NCBI GenBank assembly: GCA_003446605.1
Contig: DMDF01000058.1
Coordinates: 1 to 13,085, forward strand
DNA length: 13,085 bases
Source: Anaerolineaceae bacterium
GTDB taxonomy: Bacteria; Chloroflexota; Anaerolineae; Anaerolineales; Anaerolineaceae
Direction of reading: 5' to 3'
Shown piece by piece: positions 1-7,027 of this stretch. A program made the position numbers and the translations under genes. Numbering within the stretch: position 1 is the first letter of the stretch; each line of letters opens with the position of its first letter. The notes below the pieces were generated by a model. That model saw nothing but the letters and a program-made list of their open reading frames with translations, searched no databases and was not told the origin of the DNA.

Positions 1-156
1 TTATACCATTTGTTCTATTAATTTTATTCTATTATCTAATTTTGTCTTGAATTCCAGCAAGAAATAATATTCATGTTACAGTGCATATTTCAATAATATG
101 CTATTATGATTAACAAAACAGGGGAAAAATCCCTCTATAGTTCAATGGGAGGAAAA

Positions 157-957
157 ATGAACTCGCCGGAAAACAAACTTGACAATCTTACCAGAAAATT
201 TTGGTTTTACCTGGTCATCATCATCGCTATGTTTGCTATACCGAGCGTTGCTCAAGAACCCTTTGATTCACGGGATACGACAAAGGTGATTACTGCAGTA
301 TTGCAAAACGCGTTGATCTATCAATATCCTGCCCTATTTCCCATATTCAAGATCATACCCATTATCCTTGTTGCGCTTGTCTTTATCCAGGGTGAAAAAG
401 CCACGCGCATTTTTGATATTTACGCTGCTTGCATCCTTTTGATCACTGCCATCTTCCAAAATATGGCTTATACCAAAGATTATGGCAAAGTAATGCTGCT
501 CGGGAACCAGATCATTCTGGGTCTGCTTGCTTTATTATGGATATGGGAAGCAATTGTGCAAAAAAACAAATTCTATCGTAAAAAACGCCCAGCGGGGAAA
601 TACTGGGTATTTATCCCTGCATTGCTGGCTTTCTGGTTTCCAATAGATGTTCAAACGATGCAGCCTGATTTTTCTCTTGGGTTGATATTTACTTCTGAGG
701 CTGGATTAACGTGGTGCATGATTGTCCCGCTGATTCTGGCAATGCTTATCTTTTTTGAGCCCAATATCAATCGTCCTTTAGCTCGCGTCACCGCTTTTAT
801 TGGTTTAATCATCGCATTAATGAATATGTTGAATTGGTTTGTACTCAGCCACAATTCCTGGATAGGTATTTTGCACTTTCCACTGTTGATCCTATCCGTC
901 TATACCTGCATCATTTCCTTCAAGAAAGAGGGACTTTCTACACCTGAACAAGCTTAA
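157..957 (+). CDS. Polytopic membrane protein of unknown function
   Basis: A 266-residue integral membrane protein that I cannot assign to a family with confidence; it faintly recalls the DUF6064 group of small bacterial membrane proteins. I chose the ATG at 157 because GGGAGG at 147-152 lies 4 nt upstream. An in-frame ATG at 106 has no such site. About eight hydrophobic segments are visible, near residues 15-31, 62-78, 87-103, 114-133, 149-163, 184-200, 209-229 and 236-254. The first follows a basic N-terminus and ends in Ser-Val-Ala-Gln, so it could be a signal peptide or a membrane anchor. A basic loop at 136-148 (KNKFYRKKR) is probably cytoplasmic. The gene stands alone on the plus strand and converges on the patatin gene 43 bp downstream. 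No catalytic motif is visible, so no function is proposed. Confidence 0.75.
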   Translation: MNSPENKLDNLTRKFWFYLVIIIAMFAIPSVAQEPFDSRDTTKVITAVLQNALIYQYPALFPIFKIIPIILVALVFIQGEKATRIFDIYAACILLITAIFQNMAYTKDYGKVMLLGNQIILGLLALLWIWEAIVQKNKFYRKKRPAGKYWVFIPALLAFWFPIDVQTMQPDFSLGLIFTSEAGLTWCMIVPLILAMLIFFEPNINRPLARVTAFIGLIIALMNMLNWFVLSHNSWIGILHFPLLILSVYTCIISFKKEGLSTPEQA

Positions 958-1000
958 AGGGAAAAACAAATCTCGCCGAAGAGCCATTTGCAACGATAGT

Positions 1001-1873
1001 TTAGAGTTGCATGGGTTTGGCAGGTTTGATAGTCGCTTTTGAAAAGAAAAAACGTTCTTTCAACTGTTTTTTTAACTCTGGCATGATATCCCAGGTCGCT
1101 TTTTCTCCCGCTGCGATGACCTGCTCAATCTGGTTGAATCCACCCAGCGTAGCAACATCCTGCCCGATATCCGGATGGATCAATACATCTACTTTAGCCT
1201 TGCGTAATTTCGCCTCCGTGATAGCTGCCCCCATCATAGCATTAGCACGCCAATAACCGGACGCAATGCCCGGCATCTTCTGGCTCTTCCAGTACTCTGT
1301 ATCGGTGATGTGAGGGCTGACATCCACTGCTACTACCACATCGGCGCCCATGGTACGCACATAGTCAGCAGGCACATTATTCAAGGAACCGCCATCCACC
1401 AAGGTAGATCCCTCAATGATAACTTCTTCTACAATCCCCGGTAAACCCATGGTCGCATTGACTGCCGGAATCAGAGCACCGCTCTGTAAAACGACCTCTT
1501 CAGCCTTTTTGAAATCAACCGTACACAACGCCAGTGGAATTTGCAGGTCGGCAAAAGATACATCCGATCCAACAATCTCGGCAAAGAATTCCTGCAATGC
1601 TTTCGAACTGAAAACATGGTCCAACTTGGTGATACGAGCATCCATTAATTTTGCTAATTCCCCCAACTTGGAAACCTTTTTCGCAATGCTTTCAAGCTGA
1701 CTGGCATCCTGACCACAAGCATACAGCGAAGCTACGATCCCTCCCATACTGGTTCCACTGATGCAATCGATCGTGATCCCTTCAGCACTAAGGACTTTCA
1801 GCACTCCGATATGCGCAAATCCGCGCACTCCTCCACCCCCCAAAGCTACTCCCAACGCCGGTTTTCTTTTCAT
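1001..1873 (-). CDS. Patatin-like phospholipase (RssA/YchK-type serine hydrolase)
   Basis: A 290-residue protein of the bacterial patatin-like phospholipase family. These are Ser-Asp dyad hydrolases acting on phospholipids or other acyl esters, usually cytoplasmic. Seen in the sequence: the glycine-rich oxyanion loop GGGGVRG at residues 12-18; the nucleophile elbow G-T-S-M-G with Ser42; and the catalytic Asp in VDGG at Asp160, followed by the typical SLNNVPA. All catalytic elements are intact and the length fits single-domain RssA-like members. The ATG at 1873 is preferred because AGGTGA sits about 7 nt upstream. The ATG at 1894, in the same frame, has only a distant AAGGAA about 16 nt away. 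No signal peptide or membrane segment is seen. The gene lies 121 bp downstream of gyrB on the same strand, but an intrinsic terminator between them suggests separate transcription. The physiological substrate cannot be told from sequence. Confidence 0.9.
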   Translation of the reverse strand: MKRKPALGVALGGGGVRGFAHIGVLKVLSAEGITIDCISGTSMGGIVASLYACGQDASQLESIAKKVSKLGELAKLMDARITKLDHVFSSKALQEFFAEIVGSDVSFADLQIPLALCTVDFKKAEEVVLQSGALIPAVNATMGLPGIVEEVIIEGSTLVDGGSLNNVPADYVRTMGADVVVAVDVSPHITDTEYWKSQKMPGIASGYWRANAMMGAAITEAKLRKAKVDVLIHPDIGQDVATLGGFNQIEQVIAAGEKATWDIMPELKKQLKERFFFSKATIKPAKPMQL

Positions 1874-1920
1874 AATTCTTTCACCTATTCTCATTTGATG
1901 ATAGCACGTTCCTTCTATTT

Positions 1921-1958
1921 CAAGAAGAAACAGCTGCCAAATCTCTTTCTTGGCAGCT
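1921..1958 (-). terminator. Intrinsic terminator after gyrB
   Basis: A perfect 9-bp inverted repeat, AGCTGCCAA (1932-1940) and TTGGCAGCT (1950-1958), encloses a 9-nt loop. Read on the minus strand, the hairpin is followed by the T-rich tail GTTTCTTCTTG (1921-1931). It lies 37 bp past the gyrB stop and before the patatin start, so it should end the membrane-protein/gyrB transcript. The tail contains cytosines, so termination may be partial. Confidence 0.8.
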
Positions 1959-1994
1959 CTATTTCATTTAACTGATTGTTTTGTAAAACGTTTT

Positions 1995-3917
1995 TTATAC
2001 GTCCAAATTGCGTACATATTTTGCATGAGTCTGGATAAAGCGTTTGCGAGGTGGCACAAGCGCCCCCATCAACATATCGAAAGTACCATCTGCCTGGGCA
2101 GCGTCTTCCACTGCAACCAGTAATAACGTTCGATTTTCAGGATTCATGGTGGTATCCCATAGCTGTTCCGGATTCATTTCACCCAACCCTTTATAGCGCT
2201 GCAGGCTGGACTTGCTACCAAATTCCTTGAGGATTTTTTCCTTCTCCTCTTCGGTATAAGCATATCTCTTCTCATTTTTGTTTTTGATAAGATAGAGAGG
2301 TGGTTGAGCAATATAGAGATGCCCATTTTCAATTAATTCTGGCATATAGCGGAAGAAAAAGGTTAATAACAAGGTACGGATGTGGCTGCCATCCACATCA
2401 GCATCGGTCATGATGACGATCTTACCATAGCGCAAACTGGATAGGTCAAAGCTATCCCCGATACTGGTGCCCAGGGCTGAAATGAGCGCTTTCACTTCTT
2501 TATTGGAGAGAATCTTATCCAATCTGGCGCGTTCGGTATTCAATATTTTGCCGCGCAGCGGTAAGATGGCTTGAAAATGGCGATCGCGCCCCTGTTTCGC
2601 GGAACCACCTGCACTGTCACCCTCTACGATATAGAGCTCCGTCTTTTCAGGATTCCTCTCCGAACAATCTGCCAGTTTTCCGGGAAGTGTAAGACTTTCC
2701 AGGGCTGATTTGCGAATGACCAGGTCACGCGCTTTACGCGCTGCTGAACGCGCTCTGGCGGATGTCAGACATTTTTTAATGATCACACGAGCAGTGGCGG
2801 GGTTTTCTTCCAGAAATTCGGTGAACGCCTCTCCGACCACCTGCTGCACCAATGTTTGAACTTCAGCATTCATCAACTTGACCTTGGTCTGGCTTTCGAA
2901 CTGTGGATCCGGATGTTTGATGCTGACAATAGCAGTCATCCCTTCGCGGGTATCATCTCCGGTAAAATTGCTTTCACTTTCTTTGATCAATCCATTTTTA
3001 CGGGCATAGTCGTTGATCACGCGCGTAATAGCTGCCCGGAAGCCGGTGATGTGGGTACCCCCATCCACAGTATTGATCGTATTCGCAAACGCATACACCG
3101 ATTCAGAATACGCATCGGTATACTGCATTGCCACTTCAATTCCCACACCCTCTTCTTCCCCTTCCACGTAAAAAACATCGTGAAGAATTTCACGATTTCG
3201 ATTAAGGTACCGTACAAATGAAACAATCCCCCCTTCAAAAAAGAAGGTCATTTTACGCGGCAGGTCCGTGCGCATATCGACCAAGCAAATCTCGATCTGC
3301 TTGGTAACAAATGCCATTTCACGGAAGCGCTGAGCCAATGTTTCAAATCGATAAGTAATATTGCCCTCAAAAATATCCTGATCAAAACGAAATGTTGTTG
3401 TCGTTCCGGTATCTTCCGGATTACACTTCCCGACTACTTTAACAGCCTCAATCGGGATACCACGTTCATAGCGTTGAAAATACACCTTGCCATCACGCCT
3501 AACATACACCTCGCACCATTCTGAGAGCGCATTGACCGCAGAAACACCCACTCCATGCAGCCCACCGGATACTTTGTAGCTGTTTCCGCCAAATTTACCG
3601 CCAGCATGCAGGATAGTCATGACAACTTCCAGTGCAGAAACTTTCTTGGTGGGATGTTCTTCCACAGGGATACCCCGCCCGTTATCACTGACGGTGACAC
3701 TGCTATCTTTATTAATGGTAACTACTATCTGATTGCAAACACCCGCCAGGGCTTCGTCAATGGAATTATCAACCACTTCAAAAACCAGATGATGGAGGGC
3801 TTTAATATCTGTTCCACCAACATACATACCAGGGCGTCGTCTCACCGCTTCAAGTCCTTCAAGAACCTGAATATCACGTGCACCATAAGAGGTGGCATTT
3901 TTACTTTTCTCTACCAA
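1995..3917 (-). CDS. gyrB: DNA gyrase subunit B
   Basis: The ATPase subunit of DNA gyrase, which with GyrA introduces negative supercoils. At 640 residues it has the usual length of GyrB proteins without the proteobacterial insertion. The GHKL ATPase domain shows Glu47 and Asn51 in FEVVDNS, Asp78 in SDNGRGIP, and the ATP-lid glycines GLHGVGVSAVN (119-129). The transducer domain has QTK with Lys345. The TOPRIM domain has EGDSAGG with Glu432 and DADVDG with Asp505, Asp507 and Asp509. QRYKGLGEM and a C-terminal RxRFIQTHA-type tail follow. I chose the TTG at 3917: GGAGG lies 5 nt upstream and the protein then begins MVEKSKN just before the conserved IQVLEGLEAVRRRPGMYVG block. A GTG further upstream (3998) would add 27 unlike residues and overlap the preceding gene. 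ParE is the alternative, but the motifs and the lack of a neighbouring parC favour GyrB. gyrA, recF and dnaN are not in the window. Confidence 0.96.
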   Translation of the reverse strand: MVEKSKNATSYGARDIQVLEGLEAVRRRPGMYVGGTDIKALHHLVFEVVDNSIDEALAGVCNQIVVTINKDSSVTVSDNGRGIPVEEHPTKKVSALEVVMTILHAGGKFGGNSYKVSGGLHGVGVSAVNALSEWCEVYVRRDGKVYFQRYERGIPIEAVKVVGKCNPEDTGTTTTFRFDQDIFEGNITYRFETLAQRFREMAFVTKQIEICLVDMRTDLPRKMTFFFEGGIVSFVRYLNRNREILHDVFYVEGEEEGVGIEVAMQYTDAYSESVYAFANTINTVDGGTHITGFRAAITRVINDYARKNGLIKESESNFTGDDTREGMTAIVSIKHPDPQFESQTKVKLMNAEVQTLVQQVVGEAFTEFLEENPATARVIIKKCLTSARARSAARKARDLVIRKSALESLTLPGKLADCSERNPEKTELYIVEGDSAGGSAKQGRDRHFQAILPLRGKILNTERARLDKILSNKEVKALISALGTSIGDSFDLSSLRYGKIVIMTDADVDGSHIRTLLLTFFFRYMPELIENGHLYIAQPPLYLIKNKNEKRYAYTEEEKEKILKEFGSKSSLQRYKGLGEMNPEQLWDTTMNPENRTLLLVAVEDAAQADGTFDMLMGALVPPRKRFIQTHAKYVRNLDV

Positions 3918-3940
3918 ATCATCCTCCAAAAGAATAATAC

Positions 3941-4945
3941 TTACATATTTAGACCGCTGATGTTTTGAGGACCTAACTTTATGATTTCTTCCATCCACTG
4001 TGTTCCATCTCGAAAATAGATGAAACTGGCAGCCAGAACGCCAGATGAGACAAAAGCATGTCCAATTAATCCAAGTAGGTACAACCAGCTATCCGGTTCA
4101 GGCGTGGACCACAGCAGATCCAGTCCATAACTTAATGATATAGCGATTGTGATAAAAAAGGTTGTCGCAAGAGAAGAAACGCGAACGAATTTTGTGCTCA
4201 AAGATATTGCTTTAACAGCACTCAGCTGGCGTGTAAAGATCCCGTGTGGAGAAAAGACTAATGGCATGATCGTCCACAGCACCATAACGCCTAAAATGAT
4301 CAGTGGAATAGTGCCCATAGTGGGAAGGAATACGGAGACCGAAGAAAGGAAACAGAGGATAGGAAAACTCAATATAATGATCATTAAAATAGCTAAGAAA
4401 AAAAGCAAAAAGCTCTGGGTGATGAGGTGAAAAATATTTGTATCACTTCCATCGTTTTCCGGTTTCACCACCAGACGTGAAATGAGGGCATAATAGATAC
4501 TGCCGATCAATATGCCAATAAAAAGTGAAACTATCAAGATTTGAAGAGCACTCCCTGATGACCCTACCTCGATCAGCAATGGATTACCAACAGGATTGCT
4601 GCTGTACCCCTTCGTCGCCAACAGACTGGGCACACCAATTGGATACGTCCGCAAACTGGATAGCAAGTTGAAGTTGGTTAACAATTCATCCCACACAGTG
4701 CGCAGTGCATCCAGAGACGGGATCACTTCTGAATTCGTCATATCCATTGAGAATGCCTGGATTATCTCTTCAATGGTTGGAGTAAGCAAATTTTTTATCC
4801 GATAAAAGGGACCAAACCAGAAAAAAAGGTCCATTAACAACGGAAAGAGCATGATATAGGGATGTGCAGCAATAAGATTAAATCCCTGTACAAGCGTTTG
4901 CACAATCTTTGGAGGTTTTAACCCCGATTCATTTTCTTGTAACAT
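3941..4945 (-). CDS. Polytopic membrane protein of unknown function, upstream of gyrB
   Basis: A 334-residue membrane protein that I do not recognise as a named family. About six hydrophobic segments are visible, near residues 28-46, 133-155, 177-205, 212-232, 258-278 and 287-309. A large polar region (about 50-130) between the first two is probably a loop on one face of the membrane. The N-terminal part, with a short amphipathic stretch and AAHPYIMLFPLLMD leading into FFWFGPF, looks like a conserved entry motif, but I can give it no function. The ATG at 4945 is preferred because GAGAG lies 5 nt upstream; an in-frame ATG at 4957 and a TTG at 4975 lack a better site. Its stop is only 23 bp before the gyrB TTG, so the two are probably co-transcribed. 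This does not by itself imply a role in supercoiling. Confidence 0.8.
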   Translation of the reverse strand: MLQENESGLKPPKIVQTLVQGFNLIAAHPYIMLFPLLMDLFFWFGPFYRIKNLLTPTIEEIIQAFSMDMTNSEVIPSLDALRTVWDELLTNFNLLSSLRTYPIGVPSLLATKGYSSNPVGNPLLIEVGSSGSALQILIVSLFIGILIGSIYYALISRLVVKPENDGSDTNIFHLITQSFLLFFLAILMIIILSFPILCFLSSVSVFLPTMGTIPLIILGVMVLWTIMPLVFSPHGIFTRQLSAVKAISLSTKFVRVSSLATTFFITIAISLSYGLDLLWSTPEPDSWLYLLGLIGHAFVSSGVLAASFIYFRDGTQWMEEIIKLGPQNISGLNM

Positions 4946-5034
4946 ACAATCTCTCATTTTACCATAGTGAGCCAAACCCTTCTCTTAAAAGCGCCCGGTT
5001 TCAGGTTTTTATTGAATCGAGGTACAATCTGAAT

Positions 5035-5844
5035 GTGAAACACCAACCAACCAACCTCCCGACTGAGCGGTTAAGCATTATTTCCGCATTGATCATCCTG
5101 AATTATGCTTTAATGCCCTTTATCTACTCCCCACAAATTCCGATTAATTTTTCCATCGCCGGATTCATCGTGGATTTGCATGTAGAATATGCTGATCTGA
5201 TGGTTCTTTCGGCTTCTTTATTTGCTGCCATCGGAACATATTGGTTGCTCTATGACCATCCCATGATCCAACGGAAAAAAATCGCTCTACACCTCATTCT
5301 GCCAACTGTTATTGCCGGTGCGTTAAGCATTCCTTTAAATGTGATTGAAATAGGGTTAGCATGGTGGGTAATGTTTGGAGTTGGCAGCTTTCTGATCATT
5401 TTCACACTGATCGCAGAGTATTACAGTGTCGATCCTGATACATCGCTGTTCGCTTTAGCCCGAATTTTTCTCATTCCTTTATCCATCAGTCTTTTACTGT
5501 TGACGTCAATCGCTACACGCAGCGCTGGTTTTCGCCTTTATATTCAAGTTCTCGTATTGGGAATAGTTTTCGCAACCATTTTCACAAGGCTGGTAGCATT
5601 CATGGAAATATCACAAAATCGAAAGATGATGCTCATTTCCACACTGCTTTTTGTTCATTTTATAATTGCCTGCCATTACCTGCCCCTCACATCCATATCC
5701 TTCGGACTATTGCTAACCGGTTTTTCCACTTTCTTGATCAGTTTTCCATTTACAATGAACAACGAAAAGTCACTGCTGACATCTGTACGAGACGCCGCAG
5801 CATACACACTCCCCTTCTTCGCCAGTGCGTTTTTCTTTCTGTAA
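5035..5844 (+). CDS. Polytopic membrane protein of unknown function
   Basis: A strongly hydrophobic protein of 269 residues with about nine possible membrane segments, near residues 12-30, 54-72, 83-101, 107-126, 142-160, 168-190, 198-214, 219-238 and 254-268. It has short loops and no visible catalytic or ligand-binding motif, so I propose no function. The GTG at 5035 is the most likely start. GAGG (5019-5022) lies 12 nt upstream, which is long, and the open frame further upstream runs back through the start of the divergent gene at 4945, so earlier starts would create an unlikely overlap. The Shine-Dalgarno spacing is poor and a TACAAT box sits directly upstream, so leaderless initiation is possible. 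It is divergent from the membrane-protein/gyrB unit and converges on the metallo-beta-lactamase-fold gene with only 15 bp between stops. Confidence 0.7.
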   Translation: MKHQPTNLPTERLSIISALIILNYALMPFIYSPQIPINFSIAGFIVDLHVEYADLMVLSASLFAAIGTYWLLYDHPMIQRKKIALHLILPTVIAGALSIPLNVIEIGLAWWVMFGVGSFLIIFTLIAEYYSVDPDTSLFALARIFLIPLSISLLLLTSIATRSAGFRLYIQVLVLGIVFATIFTRLVAFMEISQNRKMMLISTLLFVHFIIACHYLPLTSISFGLLLTGFSTFLISFPFTMNNEKSLLTSVRDAAAYTLPFFASAFFFL

Positions 5845-5859
5845 GAATGTCGTGGGTAT

Positions 5860-6705
5860 TTATTGCGGGTTCCCCAATTTGGCTAATTCTGTTTGGTAAA
5901 GGTATGCCAGATTACGACGGTGCAGTTCCTCAACCAACCCCCCCAGCAACACCCGGCTTTTTCCACAAGATTCCACGGTAGCCTCTTCGAGTTTTTGTTG
6001 GGGGTCTTTCTTTTTTAATGCATTGGCAACAACTTTTTTTAGTTCCCTGAGGTACTGCAGGTTTGATTCGATGGCACCATCAATCTCTCCGCGTAAAATC
6101 ACCTCACCGTGCCCCTGCACAATATTTTCAAGCCCCAGATCCTTAAATGACTCAATGGTCTGCATGAGCTGATCAATATCCCCTTCAAGAAAAACAGGCA
6201 GGGGTAAAAAAGCATCCCCTGCAAATAAGATGCGATCCTCACGTACAAATACAGAAATACCATCGGGGCTGCTCCCCGGTGTGGTAAAGATCTTCAAACT
6301 TTTTTTCCCGACCTTAAGATTGATTGATCCAGATCCTAAAGTCATCTGTGGCAATACAATTTTGGTTTTCTGGAAGGTGGAATCCTGTTTTTGTGCGTTC
6401 TCAAGCGCCTGAATATTTTTCTCTTTGACAAATTTCCGCCCAAGAGTATGCGCAATAATCCCTACTCCTGGAAAGTAGCAGTTTCCCCAGGTATGATCCG
6501 CATGATAGATCGTATTGATCACAAAGCGTACAGGGACTTTAAGAGTATCTTCGATAAATTCTCTAATTTCCAGTGTTTCTTCAGGAACAGGAAGTGTATC
6601 AATTACAACCGCCCAATCGGTCCCGATAACCGCACCAGCAGCTACCTGTGCATAGACTTCGCTTTGGAACCAGTACACATTATCGGCAATTCGTTCACGT
6701 ATCAT
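5860..6705 (-). CDS. Metallo-beta-lactamase-fold protein with a degenerate zinc-1 site
   Basis: A 281-residue protein with the metallo-beta-lactamase hydrolase fold. The family signature is clear: VIDT near residue 35-38, the HxHxDH-type loop NTIYHADHTWGN (64-75), TPGSSPDG (142-149), FAGDAF (161-166) and QGHG (197-200). Measured against the canonical metal ligands, His68, Asp70, His71, Asp164 and His199 are present. The first His of HxHxDH is Ile66 and the His of TPGH is Ser145. The zinc-2 ligand set is therefore intact while two of three zinc-1 ligands are missing, so a mono-metal enzyme or altered chemistry is likely. The C-terminal part (about 210-281) is helical and charged. ATG 6705 is chosen over a TTG at 6711 because GAG lies about 8 nt before it; the site is weak. 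A good promoter lies upstream at 6746-6774. The substrate is unknown. Confidence 0.85.
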   Translation of the reverse strand: MIRERIADNVYWFQSEVYAQVAAGAVIGTDWAVVIDTLPVPEETLEIREFIEDTLKVPVRFVINTIYHADHTWGNCYFPGVGIIAHTLGRKFVKEKNIQALENAQKQDSTFQKTKIVLPQMTLGSGSINLKVGKKSLKIFTTPGSSPDGISVFVREDRILFAGDAFLPLPVFLEGDIDQLMQTIESFKDLGLENIVQGHGEVILRGEIDGAIESNLQYLRELKKVVANALKKKDPQQKLEEATVESCGKSRVLLGGLVEELHRRNLAYLYQTELAKLGNPQ

Positions 6706-6745
6706 TGGCAATTCTCTATGTTTATTGAATTAATCCCAAAAAAGA

Positions 6746-6774
6746 AGAATAGCATAAATTAATTAAAAAGTCAA
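6746..6774 (-). promoter_or_regulatory. Sigma70-type promoter of the metallo-beta-lactamase-fold gene
   Basis: On the minus strand, TTGACT (6769-6774) and TATTCT (6746-6751) are separated by exactly 17 bp of AT-rich DNA. The -35 box matches the consensus at five of six positions and the -10 box at four. This places the transcription start roughly 35 nt upstream of the ATG at 6705. It is divergent from the methionine-operon promoter 36 bp away. Confidence 0.65.
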
Positions 6775-6809
6775 AAAACTAGAACATCTGTTCGTTGCCA
6801 TTCCTCCGA

Positions 6810-6838
6810 TTGACCGCCCATCTTTGTTATGGTAAGAT
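6810..6838 (+). promoter_or_regulatory. Sigma70-type promoter of the methionine operon
   Basis: TTGACC (6810-6815) and TAAGAT (6833-6838) are separated by exactly 17 bp. The predicted start, about 6845, is roughly 10 nt before the first aptamer helix. That is where a riboswitch leader transcript should begin, which supports the call. Confidence 0.75.
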
Positions 6839-6854
6839 AGCTCACAATTAAGAA

Positions 6855-6959
6855 CTCATCCAGAGAGGTGGAGGGACCGGCCCATTGAGACCTCGGCAAC
6901 CAAATCGTATGGTGCCAATTCCGGCAGAATTCACGCAGGTGAATATTCTGGAAGATGAG
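6855..6959 (+). promoter_or_regulatory. SAM-I riboswitch (S-box) aptamer
   Basis: The segment carries the conserved S-box core in order. AGAGAGGTGGAGGGAC (kink-turn side of P2) is followed by GGCCC, CTCGGCAACC, GGTGCCAATTCC and the 3' strand GGAAGATGAG. Helix P1 forms between CTCATC (6855-6860) and GATGAG (6954-6959). P2 begins with GAGGT (6865-6869) pairing to ACCTC (6890-6894). P4 is a longer hairpin in which CAGAA-TTCAC pairs with GTGAA-TA-TTCTG. S-box RNAs bind S-adenosylmethionine and, when bound, favour P1 and the downstream terminator. It precedes metH and so gives feedback by the end product of the pathway. All landmark motifs are present in order, so I consider this near certain. Confidence 0.96.
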
Positions 6960-7000
6960 AGAGAAACAAAAATAGACCTCTCATTCCAGGGAGGTTTTTT
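6955..7000 (+). terminator. Riboswitch expression platform: terminator with competing antiterminator
   Basis: Terminator: ACCTCTC (6976-6982) pairs with GGGAGGT (6989-6995), seven pairs with one G-T wobble and a 6-nt loop, followed by six T residues (6995-7000). Antiterminator: ATGAGAG (6955-6961) pairs perfectly with CTCTCAT (6978-6984). This shares bases with both the 3' strand of aptamer helix P1 and the 5' arm of the terminator. High SAM should stabilise P1, free the terminator and stop transcription before metH. Low SAM should allow read-through. Confidence 0.93.
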
Positions 7001-7027
7001 CTTTCTGAAAGAAAGGTGGAACAGTTT

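Noticed and set aside
106..156. Upstream ATG at 106 as the start of the first membrane protein
   Set aside because: It has no Shine-Dalgarno site, whereas the in-frame ATG at 157 has GGGAGG at good spacing; the extra 17 residues are polar and unremarkable.
961..1011. Bidirectional terminator between the first membrane gene and the patatin gene
   Set aside because: TGCAAC (989-994) and GTTGCA (1006-1011) can pair, but the arms reach into the patatin stop region and no T-tract follows on either strand; a second 3-bp CTC/GAG stem is too weak.
3555..3968. Plus-strand open frame of 137 codons opposite the gyrB start
   Set aside because: It lies entirely antisense to the strongly conserved GyrB ATPase domain and has no ribosome site or recognisable motif.
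6855..7000. T-box leader or other methionine-linked RNA
   Set aside because: The S-box landmarks (GGAGGGAC, CGGCAACC, GGTGCCAATTCC, GATGAG) are all present in order, and no T-box sequence or specifier loop is seen.
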